Assembly (NCBI GenBank): GCA_043228905.1
Contig: JBHGNT010000021.1
Coordinates: 2,790,001-2,854,000 of the forward strand
Direction: 5' to 3'
Length of the DNA: 64,000 nucleotides
Source: Azolla caroliniana
Taxonomy: Eukaryota > Polypodiophyta
A program made the translations under genes and the position numbers. The notes below the pieces were generated by a model, which saw only the letters and a list, made by a program, of their open reading frames with translations, had not been told where the DNA came from and searched no databases. Shown piece by piece: positions 53,549 through 64,000 of this stretch. Position 1 is the first letter of the stretch; every line of letters begins with the position of its first letter.

Positions 53549-54009
53549 TGTTGTCCAGAGGATAGAAATGTAAAATTAGGAAATTAGCAAACGCTGAGTC
53601 CGAGTATCACGGGCCACCGACGGCTCAGCTGTGTATTAGGGGAAAAGTTATTTAAACGAGGACCAGTACCTCAGAGCAGGGAGAGAGAAGAAAAATATAG
53701 GCTGAAGCACTAGCCGAGTCCCTCGTAACTAGATAATCTTGTAAGGTCACCGGCCATAGGCCGTGTTCTGTAATTTTTTCTGTTGCAGTAATATATCTGA
53801 ATTGTGCCCAGTTTGCTCCATGTGTCTGTGCTTTGATTCATACCTATGATTTGAGCGCCGCCCACGCCTGTCAAGATCTCGTTAGTGTTTTCTCTCTGAG
53901 CACTGTCTCTCTCTCGACGCCTCTGTTACGAGCCTTCACTTACCATGCCCTTGAATACCGATAGCCGCAGATCTATCAAAGGTGTTCACCCAAAGGAACG
54001 GGTAACACA
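53549..54009 (+). repeat. 5' LTR of Gypsy I
   Basis: About 461 bp, TGTTGTCCAG...GTAACACA, followed by PBS TGGCACGCCCGG. No second copy in the window, so the end is set only by the PBS. Confidence 0.6.
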
Positions 54010-54183
54010 ATTTGGCACGCCCGGTTACAGCCGTGAATGCATAGCGAACTTCGTTGAAGGTAACCACCAGCCGCCGTTACGGCGCCCCCTCGCACCACAA
54101 GGTCTCGGCCACCCGCCCGACGCCCTGAGCCAGACGAAGGAACTTCCGACTCGGCGGTCACTGACCAATCCTTTCCCGAGCAA

Positions 54184-55078
54184 TTGGAGGCTTCCCCAGT
54201 GCAATCCTCGCCACCGGACACTCAATCGCGAGTTGATTCACCACCAAAACCCCCGTCGAGCCCTCTGGCGGTCAATCAACTGGAAGTAAACCCTTTTCCA
54301 GTGCTACCAAAAGACCTAGAGTACGACATAATGCCGTACCCATACCCACGATACACCGACGGACCAGACGCGGAGTCACACATCCGTGCCTTCATATCCA
54401 CGTGGCAGGCCAACCACTCAACGCACCACCTCACGCCGGTCGAGATCGAGCCACGGAATACATACTCTCGGCAGGACGAGTGATATGTCTACCGAGACCA
54501 GGATAACGACCGACCGCGATCCCCAGATCGACGGCGCCAAGACGACGACTACCGATGTGATGACCGCCGTGATCATTATCGCGATGACCGGCACGACGAT
54601 TATGCTCGATATGATGACGATCACGATGACCGGTATGACCGACGGAACTCACACATTGATCGGCAAAACAGCAACCGCAACACACGCAACAATAGAAGAC
54701 CTAACGACAACCGCCGACGGGACCCTCCTCAAAATGACCAGCGCAACTCCAACGCACCTCGGAACAACCCACCACCAAACGAGACGGAGAATCAACAACA
54801 ATAGCTTCCACACACAGACCGAGCGGACACCAGCAGCTCGGCCAACGTTACATGTTTTAAATGTAACCAACCAGGCCACTACGCCACGCAATGTCCAACA
54901 ACCAACCGTGGCAAGGCACCCACGGTGCACAGTATCATGGCCAATGTTCAAACGGTCACTACCCGGAGTAAAGCGCAGACTACTCAGTGGCAAATCCAGG
55001 ATGAAGTCCGTTAGGCAGCAAAAGAATGGATCGACACGGCCAATAAAAATAATGTCGTACGCATGCAAACTGACATGA
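54184..55078 (+). pseudogene. Gypsy I gag remnants with zinc knuckle
   Basis: A frame near 54,290-54,480 reads PFPVLPKDLEYDIMPYPYPR, DAESHIRAFISTW, as at the start of a plant Gypsy gag. Most of the capsid is lost. Asp/Arg-rich sequence follows, then CFKCNQPGHYATQC (54853-54894), a C-X2-C-X4-H-X4-C knuckle in another frame. Confidence 0.7.
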
Positions 55079-55250
55079 AAGACGGGCCCACTGAAGCACC
55101 ACAAACCTCGGTACCATCCACGTCGTCGGAGGACAACCAGCTATGGGATGTTCTTACCAACTCCCGCATCTTGCTGCCCCTACATAAACTGTTACCACTC
55201 ATGCCGAGATTTCGAGACACCCTGGCGGCACTCCAGGCCAAACTAAGCTC

Positions 55251-55860
55251 GTGACGCCACCGATACACCTCACCGAAGCAGGAACCGGTCCACCACTCAT
55301 GGATTCTCAGAATCCAGCCGTGCAAATCATCATTAGGGGACAAGACCTGCACGGATGCATCATCGACAGCGGATCCGGCGTAAACGTTATTAGCGAGTCA
55401 ACGTGTCTCAACCTCGGCCTTAATCAATGGGAACCATGCCCCTTTTGGCTGCGGATGGCCGACACCCGCTCCGTTCACCCCATTGGTTTAATCTGCCATC
55501 TCGACTTCACACTCGGAGCCCACATGTTCACGATCTCGGCTGTCGTGCTAAGACTGGAGACACAAGGCGCCTACCCAATGTTACTAGGTCGACATGGTTG
55601 TGTACAACGAATATCAAGCAACATTGGCAATGCAACATGATCTCGTTCCGAAGAGGCAAGACAAAAGTTCGAATCATCACTGAAGAACGAGTCCCCGTCG
55701 CCCTCAACACTTCGCCGTTATACGTGGAAGGGGTCCATATGCATGACGGTTTGGCCGATGAGGAGGTCGACGACTTCCTAGATGATCATCCCACGATCAT
55801 CCCTCTCTTCGAAATCAATGCCTTACCAACCATCGAGCCACCTAAAGACGAGGAAGTCAC
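55251..55860 (+). pseudogene. Gypsy I protease region
   Basis: LHGCIIDSGSGVNVIS near 55,350 is the aspartic protease active site (normal D-S-G, unlike the DHG of the other family), followed by a flap-like part and YPMLLGRHG near 55,575. A frame change near 55,600-55,640 passes to FRRGKTKVRIITEERVPVAL and the spacer before RT. Confidence 0.75.
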
Positions 55861-55867
55861 GAAGTAG

Positions 55868-56141
55868 TCACCACCCCAAGATGAACCAGATCCAACCACA
55901 GTTGCCGAGCTACGTCATGCTCAGGAGGCTTTCGAACGCGAACTCGCCATTTCACAACGAGTGAAAGCATCAACCCTGGAAACAATAAACCTCGGTTCGG
56001 ACGAGAATCCCCGTACGTTACAAATTGCCAATAATCTACCAACCGGAGAACGGGCATGCCTCGTAAAATTGCTCACCGACTACCAGGATGTTTTCGCTTG
56101 GTCTTACACCGATATGAAGGGGCTGGATCCTCAATACTACC
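55868..56141 (+). pseudogene. Gypsy I pol, start of RT region
   Basis: INLGSDENPRTLQIANNL, LLTDYQDVFAWSYTDMKGLD: the conserved block just before RT in plant Gypsy elements. It is interrupted at CTACC by Copia J and continues at 61629. Confidence 0.8.
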
Positions 56142-56438
56142 TGTTGTAGACAAAGTCGTCTATGCGGAAGATCAAGAAGCATTCGATTCTTTTCTGTACC
56201 TGCGTATGACTGTTTCTAGGTCGTTGCACAGAGAGAGAGAGAGAGAGAGAGAGACAAAAGACTCTTTATTTCATAAAGCAAATAATACAACAACCAACCT
56301 TACAAAAAGGTTACAAGGTCACTATATATAGTGACCGACTTAGGGCAACTACCATTTATGCTAATTACACAAATGACCCAAACTTGAGCTATACAAAGGG
56401 ATAGTGTGGATACGTCCATTATACACTTGTATTCGACA
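56142..56438 (-). repeat. 3' LTR of Copia J
   Basis: Sense start TGTCGAATACAAG, end ...CTTTGTCTACAACA. Confidence 0.93.
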
Positions 56439-56630
56439 CTCCCCCGTAATGGGCGTATACATGGGTTATCTAAGATTACAGGTATAAACTTAGGTTCTCG
56501 GACATATCAATTTTGTTCGAGTCGGCAGGGTCCGAAGGCAGAAGACCGGACTGGTCGGGTCGGAAGGTTGAAGCCGATCATTAAGGAACTGATGTCGGTT
56601 GTCCGAAATCATCCTGCGCTGTGTCCGACT

Positions 56631-59600
56631 CTAACCGGACTGGTTTGTCGTTACGCCCATCTGATGCCGGAGAGACCGAAAGCGGTCTGCCGAAAGACAC
56701 TTGGTCATTCCATCTGCGACATTGTCGGTTGTGGATATTTTCTCTAGACCGATTTTCCCTGAAATGACGCAGTCCCGAACGAAGTGATATCGAACGTCGA
56801 TATGTTTGGAGGCGTTGTGGTGAACCGGATTTCTCGACAAGGCAACAGCACCTTGACTGTCGCTATAGACAACTGGGGTCGAGTCATGGTCGACTTGTCG
56901 AAACGTGTGCGCCAGCCGACCGAGCCACAAAGCTTCTTTTGCTGCATCGGACGCAGCTACATATTCTGCTTCGGTCGTTGAGGTCGCTGTGCACTCCTGA
57001 AGTTTCGACTTCCACGAGATTGCTCCATTGCCGAATTTGAAGCAGTATCCGGTTGTTGATTTCCGACTGTCTATACAGCCGGCGAAATCCGAGTCGGTGT
57101 AACCGACTACGCCTGAGGTTCGGTTCGGACCGAAAAGAATGTCGTGGTCTTTTGTGCCAGCCAGATATCTGAACACATGCTTGACTGCGTTCCAATGCGA
57201 TCGGCCGGGATTGTGCATAAATCTGCTAACGACTCCTACGGCGTGAGAAATATCAGGCCGTGTCGCGACCATCAGGTACATAAGGGAGCCGACTGCCGGT
57301 GCATACGGTACCGACTTCATATCTTCCCCCTCCGGACCGGATGTCGGGCAGTCTCGCTGAGAGAGCCGAAGATTCATAGGGAGCGGGGTTGAAGCAGATT
57401 TGGCTGATTGCATGTTGAAGCGTTCTAAGACACGTCGGATATAGTCGGTCTGAGACAGAAAAAGATGTCGTTTATCGCGATGCCGACTAATCTTCATGCC
57501 GAGTATGTGTCGTGCCGGACCGAGGTCCTTCATGGCAAACTTCAACCGCAGTTGCCGAATGAGATCGGCAAGTTCGCCCGCGTGGCGTCCAGAAATTAGC
57601 ATGTCGTCCACGTAAATGATGAGGAAGATGGGTGATCCATCTTGAGCTGTGTTGGTGAAAAGACAATGGTCCTCATCGCTTTTTGAGAAGCCGATCGATT
57701 GGATGAAGTCGTCGAACTTCTTGTACCATTGTCGCGGTGCCTGTTTGAGGCCGTATAGACTCTTCCTGAGTCGGCAGACTAGATGTTCTTGGCCAGTCGC
57801 CACGAAGCCTTTTGGCTGCTCCATATAAATTTCCTCGTCAAGATCACCATGGAGGAAGGCTGTTTTGACATCTAGCTGAATCAGCTCCAAGTTGTCGGCT
57901 GCCACTACGCCGAGTAAGAAACGAAGGGTTGTCATTTTCACCACTGCTGAAAAAATCTCGTCGAAGTCGACGCCATATTCTTGTCGGAAGCCCTTCGCAA
58001 CTAATCTGGCCTTGTACTTTGGGGTGGTCGAATCAGACGTCTCTTTTAGTCGATAAACCCACTTGCAAGGAAGAGATCGTCGGTTCCTAGGTAATTCGAC
58101 CAGATCCCAAGTCTTGTTTGCCCGAATGGAGTGCATTTCCGACTCCATCGCCAGATGCCAGGTGGCTGAATCGACAGATGTCGATGCTTCTTCGTAAGAC
58201 GTCGGTTCGCCGGCGTCGGTGAAGAAAATTCCAGGAGAATACCTCTCCGGAGGTTGCGACAGTCTCTCGGATCGTCGAGGTATGATTGGACTGGTCGCAT
58301 CGGGTATCAAGGTCGGATGGTCCGAAAGCGGATTGTTCTGCGGTGCCGAGTCGGAGTTGTCCGATTCGGTAGTGTAAGGTTCAGCTACCCGTGAAGCTGA
58401 CCGTGTGTTAAGAGCGGGGCCTTCTTGAAGGGTCGGCACATCGGAAAATGTTACCCTTCGAACTTCGATCGGTTTTTCGACTGATGGATTCATAGCCGAC
58501 TCGTTGAACACAACGTCCGAACTTCGAACGATTTGTCTGCGTTCGGGGTCCCAGAGTCGGTATCCCATTTCGCCGTCTGATCCATATCCAAGAAAAATGC
58601 ATTTCCTGGACCGAGGTGCAAGTTTTCGGCGATCATCTTTCGGAATAAGGGCGTACGCCTCGCATCCGAAGATCCTCAGCTTGTCGTAATTCGGCTTACT
58701 GCCGATCCATAGTTCTTGAGGAATTTGAAGTCCTAGAGGTCTACTTGGCGACATATTGATTATGTGTGCTGCCGTGAGTAGAGCCTCTGCCCAGAAGCCA
58801 TCCGACAGTCCGGAGTGTTGGAGCATGGAAACTATCCGTTCTTGGATTGTCCGATTCATGCGTTCGGCAATCCCGTTTTGCTCCGAACTGTGTGGTGCCG
58901 TAAATTCACGTCGGATGCCGCGTTGTCGGCAGAATTTGACGAATTCTTCTTATTTGAACTCTCCCCCATTGTCGGTCCGAAAGCATTTCAGCTTTCGGTC
59001 GGTTTGATTTTCTACCATAGCGAGCCAATCGGAGAAGATCGAGAAGACACGATCTTTGGTGCGAATTGGATAAGCCCACACCTTTCGAGTCGAATCGTCA
59101 ATAAAACTGACGAAGTAAGAGGCACCGCCAAGAGACTGATGCGGCATCGGGCCACAGACGTCCGAGTGGACTAAATCGAGAGGTCTCGTTTCTCTTGGTG
59201 CTGATGTCGGGTGTGATGCGGCTGCTTGTTTGCCATACTGACAATGCTCGCAGAATTGATGGTCGGAGAAGGAGAGTTTGGGGATGTATCCGGCTCTAGA
59301 TAGATGCGTAATGCCGGCCTTGCTGAGGTGTCCTAATCTTCGGTGCCATAGTGATGACACAGGAATATCCACCAAAAACAGGTTACCCTCTCTGAGCGTA
59401 ACATGTAACGGATACAGTGAGTGTATCTTGGGTCCTCTAGCAAGCAGGAGGTTCCCCCTGTGGAGTGTCCACCCTCCCGAAGAAAAACCGGCACGAATGC
59501 CGTCTTCATCTAGTTGTCCAACTGAGATCAATGGCCTTGAGAGCTCGGGTACATGTCGGACATTGTGAAGTACAAGTGTAGAGCCACCTGCAAGGTTGAG

Positions 59601-60644
59601 CTCTACTGTGCCGATTCCGATGATGTCACAGTGTTGTGAGTTGCCGACTCGAACTGAGTCGGAGTGACGGGTCGTATATTGCCGAAATTGGGATCGATGA
59701 GGAGTCACGTGAAATGACGCGCCTGAATCTAAGAGCCATGTGCTCGATTCTTCAGTCGTGAGTAGAACTTCTGATCCGACTGGATTTTCGATTGATAGTA
59801 TATTCGGGTCGTCTGGTAGCACATCAGCTGAAAAGCTGACGTAATTGATCTCCTCATGCCGGCCACTCTTCTTGTTGTTCTTGTTCTTGAGTGCGCGGCA
59901 GTCGGCTTTGATGTGTCCGGGTTTCTTGCAATAGTTGCAGATTCGGTTATCCCGTGACTGGCTCCGTCTTCGCTGATTGTTCGGCGGCCGTGAGGAATCT
60001 CTTCCTCGTATGTTCGATCGGTCTGTCGAACCTTGTACTACGTAAGCGTCGTTTGTTGAGTCTTTGGCGAAAGACTTTCTCCGAGCTGCTTCGGTCAGGA
60101 TTGCGCTCGTGACTTCGGAGTATTTAACAGCCGTGGTTGACGCGTTGCACACGGTTGTGACGAAAGTTTCCCATGATGAGGGAAGGCTGCTCATGAGTAT
60201 CATTGCTCTGAGTTCATCCTCGATTGCCGTCCCCTGTGACGAGATTTGGGAGCTTATGCTTTCGTACTCATTGAGATGTGCTTGAACCGAATCGGATTCT
60301 TTCATCCGCAGGTTGTAGAGGCGCCGGATCAGAAACATCTTCGTTGTGGCGACCTTCTTTTCGTAAGTGTCCGACAGTGTTTTCCACAGTTCGAATGCTG
60401 TCGTACACGATTGCACCGTAAAGTATACCGATTCCGATAGGTGCATCCGAATCGTGGCGCGGACGATTCTGTCCAGCTTCTGCCACTCAATTGGTTTGTA
60501 TCCTTCTGGAGGTTCTTCATTTTCGATGGGATCGATTTGCCCCTTGACTATGAGATAGTCCTGCATTTGCTCCTTCCAGAAATTGAAGTTCGATCCATCG
60601 AACTTTCGTAGACTCATTTCTGACGAGCCGGATGTTGATGCCAT
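56631..60644 (-). pseudogene. Copia J Gag-Pol with one premature stop
   Basis: Same start as Copia B (ATG 60644), same length frame to 56631. A single TAA (58950-58952, minus), where Copia B has TCC, falls in integrase right after TDNGGEF; the frame is otherwise open on both sides. All motifs are present: CNYCKKPGHIKADC, LLDSGASFHVT, HSDVCGP, YVDDML, GYTDSDFAGC, AEYVAASDA. Residue identity to B looks near 98% by eye. Unless the stop is read through, RT and RNase H cannot be made. Confidence 0.93.
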
Positions 60645-61318
60645 CAAATTTGGTTTCGGTTAACGAAGCTCGGTTCGGAGTTGACTACGAACCTTGTGGG
60701 AGTGCAGCCGGTTGGCTCACCCGATATCGTTCTAGTCGGATTTGAACCCGAGTCGGTTCGGCTTCGAATATATGTATTGTTGAACTTGCTCGAATTGACT
60801 CCGGTAACTTGAGGGACAGAACCGACTGGTCTTCCCGAATGGTTCCGAGTCGGAGTGAGCCCGGTTCGCTTCGGATATATATACCGAATACCGATTATTG
60901 AAACCGATTGTCTGGACCGATTCTGCTTCGGGTGGCTGCAGCGACGAGAGAGACAGATCCAACTGATCCTCCCGAATGTCGATCAGCCAGATGAAGCACG
61001 AATTGGGGTTGTTGTCTTGAGACCGATCTGCACCGAGTGGTTACAATGAGCGGCGTTTGATGACCTCTTCGGATGCCGTTTAACCGAGTGGAGCACGATC
61101 GTGTCAATGTTGCACAGGGGGATTTCACCTCGAGTGGTTACGATCACAAGGAACAGAGTACAACCTGCTGGCTTACTCCAAGTGAAGATGATCTAACGCG
61201 ATGAGATGCGAGCCTCGTTTTTCTTCTTCTTCTCTCTTCTTCGAATGACGCAAGAAACCGAATGCTGTGCAGGCTGAGACGACGGCCGACAGCGGATTGA
61301 AGGACCGAATACTGTGCA

Positions 61319-61331
61319 GGCTCTGATACCA
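61319..61331 (-). promoter_or_regulatory. Primer binding site of Copia J (tRNA-iMet type)
   Basis: Minus strand TGGTATCAGAGCC, two bases from the 5' LTR. Confidence 0.88.
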
Positions 61332-61333
61332 GA

Positions 61334-61628
61334 TGTTGTAGACAAAGTCGTCTATGCGGAAGATCAAGAAGCATTCGATTTTTTTCTGTACCTGCGTATG
61401 ACTGTTTCTAGGTCGTTGCACAGAGAGAGAGAGAGAGAGAGAGACAAAAGACTCTTTATTTCATAAAGCAAATAATACAACAACCAACCTTACAAAAAGG
61501 TTACAAGGTCACTATATATAGTGACCGACTTAGGGCAACTACCATTTATGCTAATTACACAAATGACCCAAACTTGAGCTATACAAAGGGATAGTGTGGA
61601 TATGTCCATTATACACTTGTATTCGACA
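61334..61628 (-). repeat. 5' LTR of Copia J
   Basis: 295 bp. Compared with the Copia B LTR the upstream part has diverged and carries extra sequence (around TTGTATAGCTCAAG), while the CACTATATATAGTG promoter-like palindrome is kept. Confidence 0.93.
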
Positions 61629-62068
61629 CTACCAACATCAAATGCACATCTTACCCGACACTCGGCCGGTTCAGTAGAGGCGCTACAGGATGAACCCCAA
61701 CTACGCCGCTAAAGTCAAAGAGGAAATCGACAAACTACTCCGAGTGGGCTTCATTCGCCCTGTTAAATGGGCCACGTGGTTGAGCCTGATCGTAGTGGTC
61801 CCAAAGAAGAATGGAAAAATCTGCGTCTGCGTCGACTATCGGAAGCTTAACGCGGCAACAGTCACCGACGGTTTCCCTCTCCCATTCACGGACAGCGTCC
61901 TCGACATGGTAGCCGGCCACGAATGCTACAGTTTCCTCGATGGGTTCAGCGGCCATAACCAGATAAGAATGCACCCGGAGGATCAGGAGAAAACCGCTTT
62001 CGTCACGGAATGGGGTGTTTTTGTAGCAGAAGTAATGATGTTCGGTCTAAAAACGGCGTCGGCTACGT
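61629..62068 (+). pseudogene. Gypsy I pol, RT N-terminal half
   Basis: Resumes after Copia J. One in-frame TAG (about 61,675) precedes MNPNYAAKVKEEIDKLLRVG, then SLIVVVPKKNGKICVCVDYR, KLNAATVTDGFPLPFTDSVL, CYSFLDGFSGHNQIRMHPED and FVTEWGVF: RT motifs up to just before the YxDD site. Truncated at ACGT by the LTR of K. Confidence 0.85.
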
Positions 62069-62713
62069 TGTCGTGAAGAAAACCGTCCACTAGCGGAATC
62101 GGTGCACCGGAGCGTAGGAACCGGCTCTTCATGCACGTACGTCTTATGTTGTACATAAGAGAGAATTAGGTACATAGAAGATCCTAGGTAGGTAGATTCA
62201 GTAGGTAGGAAGTTAATGGGAAACGGCTCCTTTCTTGCCTATAAAAGGAGGGAGACGGGGAAGAGGAAGGGGATCACCGTTAGAGAGGACGAAGTGCTGT
62301 CGGGTTGTCGGCCGAAGGCTTCTCTCTCTTCCATACTCTGTAGCTTCTTTCGGTGCAGGGTTTCAGGAGGCTCGCACTGCTCTGAGGAATGCCCGAGTGC
62401 TTCCGGCAGCACCTCCAACCTATTCCTTTCTTCCTGAGCGTTTACGAACAGGCATCGGCATCTGTTCGCCGGCCTGTTCGGTTGTAACCGACTTCGTGCT
62501 TCTTGTTGTTTGTCCTTGTTAATATATATATACATACATTCGTGTCTCTCTGCGTCGGTGTCGCACTCGCGTCTTTATGTCGAAGGGTTGTGCCCCTATG
62601 AATCTACGCCCACACGTAGTGGGTCCCTTCCCTTCTCCTTTGTCTCTTGCTCTTCGGTACAAGACCCCCGAGGCCCCGCCTCATTCCACGCATCCGCGAG
62701 GAATACCAGGACA
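62069..62713 (+). repeat. 5' LTR of Gypsy K
   Basis: 645 bp, TGTCGTGAAGAAAACCG...ATACCAGGACA, TATA GCCTATAAAAGG (about 62,240). Its end resembles that of the inverted LTR at 44052. Confidence 0.85.
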
Positions 62714-62716
62714 TTT

Positions 62717-62734
62717 TGGTGAACCCGACGTGAA
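62717..62734 (+). promoter_or_regulatory. Primer binding site of Gypsy K, tRNA-Trp
   Basis: TGGTGAACCCGACGTGAA, exact family form, 22 nt before gag ATG 62757. Confidence 0.8.
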
Positions 62735-62756
62735 GGAGGCGGCAGAAGAGCAGAAG

Positions 62757-64000
62757 ATGAAGGGGTCGGATCTTGCGGAGGCCATGGCTTCAGCCGTGGA
62801 TCAGATATTGAGCGCACGCGAGGGCACCGGCGCCCTCGACAGAGCCATTGAGGTGGTCGTCGATACGATCGGCCGGTTTAGCGGAAAGGATGCCACGAAG
62901 TATTTGGCGTCCTACGGGGCAGAAATGCTAATGCGGGACATTCCGGAAGAGAGGCGTCTTGCCGGGTTCCCTCGAGTGGCGATGCCGAGCATCCATGCGG
63001 AGGTGCTCGAGGTACGGGCGGAGAGCCATACCTGGGAGGAGTTCGAAGGCCGACTCCTAGAAAAATACGTGTTGGAAGACGCGCTCCGGCTTTCGAAACG
63101 GGACTTCATGGAATGGGTGGAGTCCCTCGGCAAGGGAAGAAACGCGTCGGCACTCCTCCGGGAGTTTGAGGAACGCTTTGCGCGCCTTTCGGCGCTTGAC
63201 CGAACCGTTCTGGATACGAGCCGGGTCCTACTGTTCGTCAAGTCGGTGGACGAGCGGGACCGGGATCAGGTCGGCTCCTTGCTAGAAACCGAAGACGGGC
63301 TAACGACCGACTGGGCTGCGGTTAAGAGAGTTTGTGGCCGTTTCGACAAACGGCGAGAATGGGCTTACAACGGGGCGGCCGGAGCGGGCTCTGTCACAGC
63401 AAGGGGGCTTGAACCGGCACCGCAAGGGCGAAGGGCAGAGACCCGGGAGTGGCTCGAAACCGGTTCGGCTCCGACCGGCATGGTCAATGACTCGTCCGGA
63501 GGAGCAGCGCTGGAGGAGTTGACGCGGGCGATAAAAGATCTCCAGATTGCCCAGACTCGAAGGGAAGGCGGCGAACCGGCTCGTGACCGACGGCCGGCAG
63601 CAGGGAACAGGTGCATGTGGTGCGACGAGGTCGGCCACATTTGGAAGGACTGCGGCGATTTCGCAGAGGCGTTGAGGAACCGGGTGGTGTACCTATGGGA
63701 AGGTCGGGTGCACGCCGGCGATACAAGAAGGGCCCTAAACCGGAACGACGGGCGAGGAGGTATGAAGAGACTGATGGAAGAGGCAGCGGCCCGACACGTG
63801 GAGGCCATCCACTACTCGGCGACGGCCGGTATTCGGGTCGGGGGCAGCGAGGCCTGAAAGGAGAGCAAAGACAGATTCTGGTCGGCAATGCTGGAAGGCC
63901 TCGCTGGCGCACGGCTGAGGAAAGATGAAGCGGACCGCGCTGAGAGACGGGTCCGGGAAATAACCGGGTGGAGCGACCTGGTCGAGGAGACGACGGGCTT
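62757..64000 (+). pseudogene. Gypsy K gag, one in-frame stop, 3' partial
   Basis: From ATG 62757 the frame reads MKGSDLAEAMASAVDQILSA, the capsid-like part, zinc knuckle CMWCDEVGHIWKDC (about 63,610) and GRGGMKRLMEEAAARH. A TGA at 63855-63857 interrupts it; the same frame then continues (KESKDRFWSAMLEGLAGARL) to the window end, aligned with A and E gag. A relative (A) has Arg-Lys near this place, so a single CGA to TGA change is a likely cause. The N-terminal 90 residues are the best-preserved gag start of the family here. Confidence 0.85.

Larger units (their letters stand above)
56142..61628 (-). mobile_element. Copia element J, same family as Copia B, nearly intact
   Basis: 5487 bp, minus strand, duplication CTACC (56137-56141 and 61629-61633). 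LTRs 61334-61628 (5', 295 bp) and 56142-56438 (3', 297 bp) differ by about two substitutions and two bases of (GA)n. Primer site (minus) 61319-61331. The polyprotein matches Copia B almost throughout but has one internal stop. Confidence 0.95.
53549..62068 (+). mobile_element. Gypsy element I, different lineage, broken
   Basis: LTR (53549 to about 54009) starts TGTTGTCCAG. PBS begins TGGCACGCCCGG (54013), unlike the tRNA-Trp family. Gag, zinc knuckle, protease and the start of RT follow with several frame breaks; Copia J splits it at 56141/61629 and the LTR of Gypsy K truncates it in RT at 62068. Confidence 0.8.
62069..64000 (+). mobile_element. Gypsy element K, 5' end, runs off the window
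   Basis: 5' LTR 62069-62713, exact tRNA-Trp primer site 62717-62734, then gag. Left flank ACGT (62065-62068). Pol and the 3' LTR, if present, lie beyond 64000. Confidence 0.88.

Overview
The window is a plant nuclear segment. It holds one recognisable cellular gene, a seven-exon gene for a plant class II ribose-phosphate pyrophosphokinase (5710-8674, +). Most of the rest is LTR retrotransposon sequence inserted into older LTR retrotransposon sequence. Small GT-AG introns, the protein's close likeness to plant PRS3/PRS4 and the Copia/Gypsy load point to a land plant with a large genome. The species cannot be read from the sequence; a fern or lycophyte is only a guess.

Layout. 1-2.6 kb: a glutamate-rich coiled-coil ORF followed by a possible LTR. 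2.6-3.1 kb: LINE reverse-transcriptase scraps and a tRNA-like SINE head. 3.1-5.6 kb: AT-rich spacer with microsatellites. 5.7-8.7 kb: the PRPP synthetase gene. 8.7-11.5 kb: AT-rich spacer. 11.5-17.0 kb: Gypsy A (minus), decayed, with a solo LTR inside its RT domain. 17.6-19.1 kb: Copia remnants. 19.1-47.6 kb: an old Gypsy (D/G, plus) split by Copia B (19.7-25.1 kb, intact, LTRs identical by eye) and by Copia C (25.4-43.5 kb); Copia C itself holds Copia D' (29.5-34.7 kb, intact ORF) and Gypsy E (35.1-42.7 kb, minus, intact gag-pro and pol). 44.1-46.0 kb: an inverted LTR holding a second solo LTR. 47.6-53.5 kb: the LTR and gag start of another Gypsy (G'), split by the non-autonomous Gypsy H (48.1-53.4 kb). 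53.5-62.1 kb: Gypsy I, of a different lineage, split by Copia J (56.1-61.6 kb, minus, one stop codon). 62.1-64.0 kb: the 5' end of Gypsy K, which runs off the window.

The most interesting thing is the Gypsy family shared by A, D/G, E, G', H and K. Where it can be read, the PBS matches the 3' end of plant tRNA-Trp, the leader between PBS and gag ATG is only about 15-23 nt, and LTRs start TGTCGTGAAGA. Insertions duplicate 4 bp, and these sites nearly always have CG in the middle. The protease motif is DHG, the RT motif is FLDD, and gag-pro and pol are joined at a UUUUUAG stop with pol in the -1 frame. One LTR subfamily carries tRNA-like modules. Pol motifs recall Gypsy elements of basidiomycete fungi. 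The Copia elements have ordinary 5-bp duplications and tRNA-iMet primer sites.
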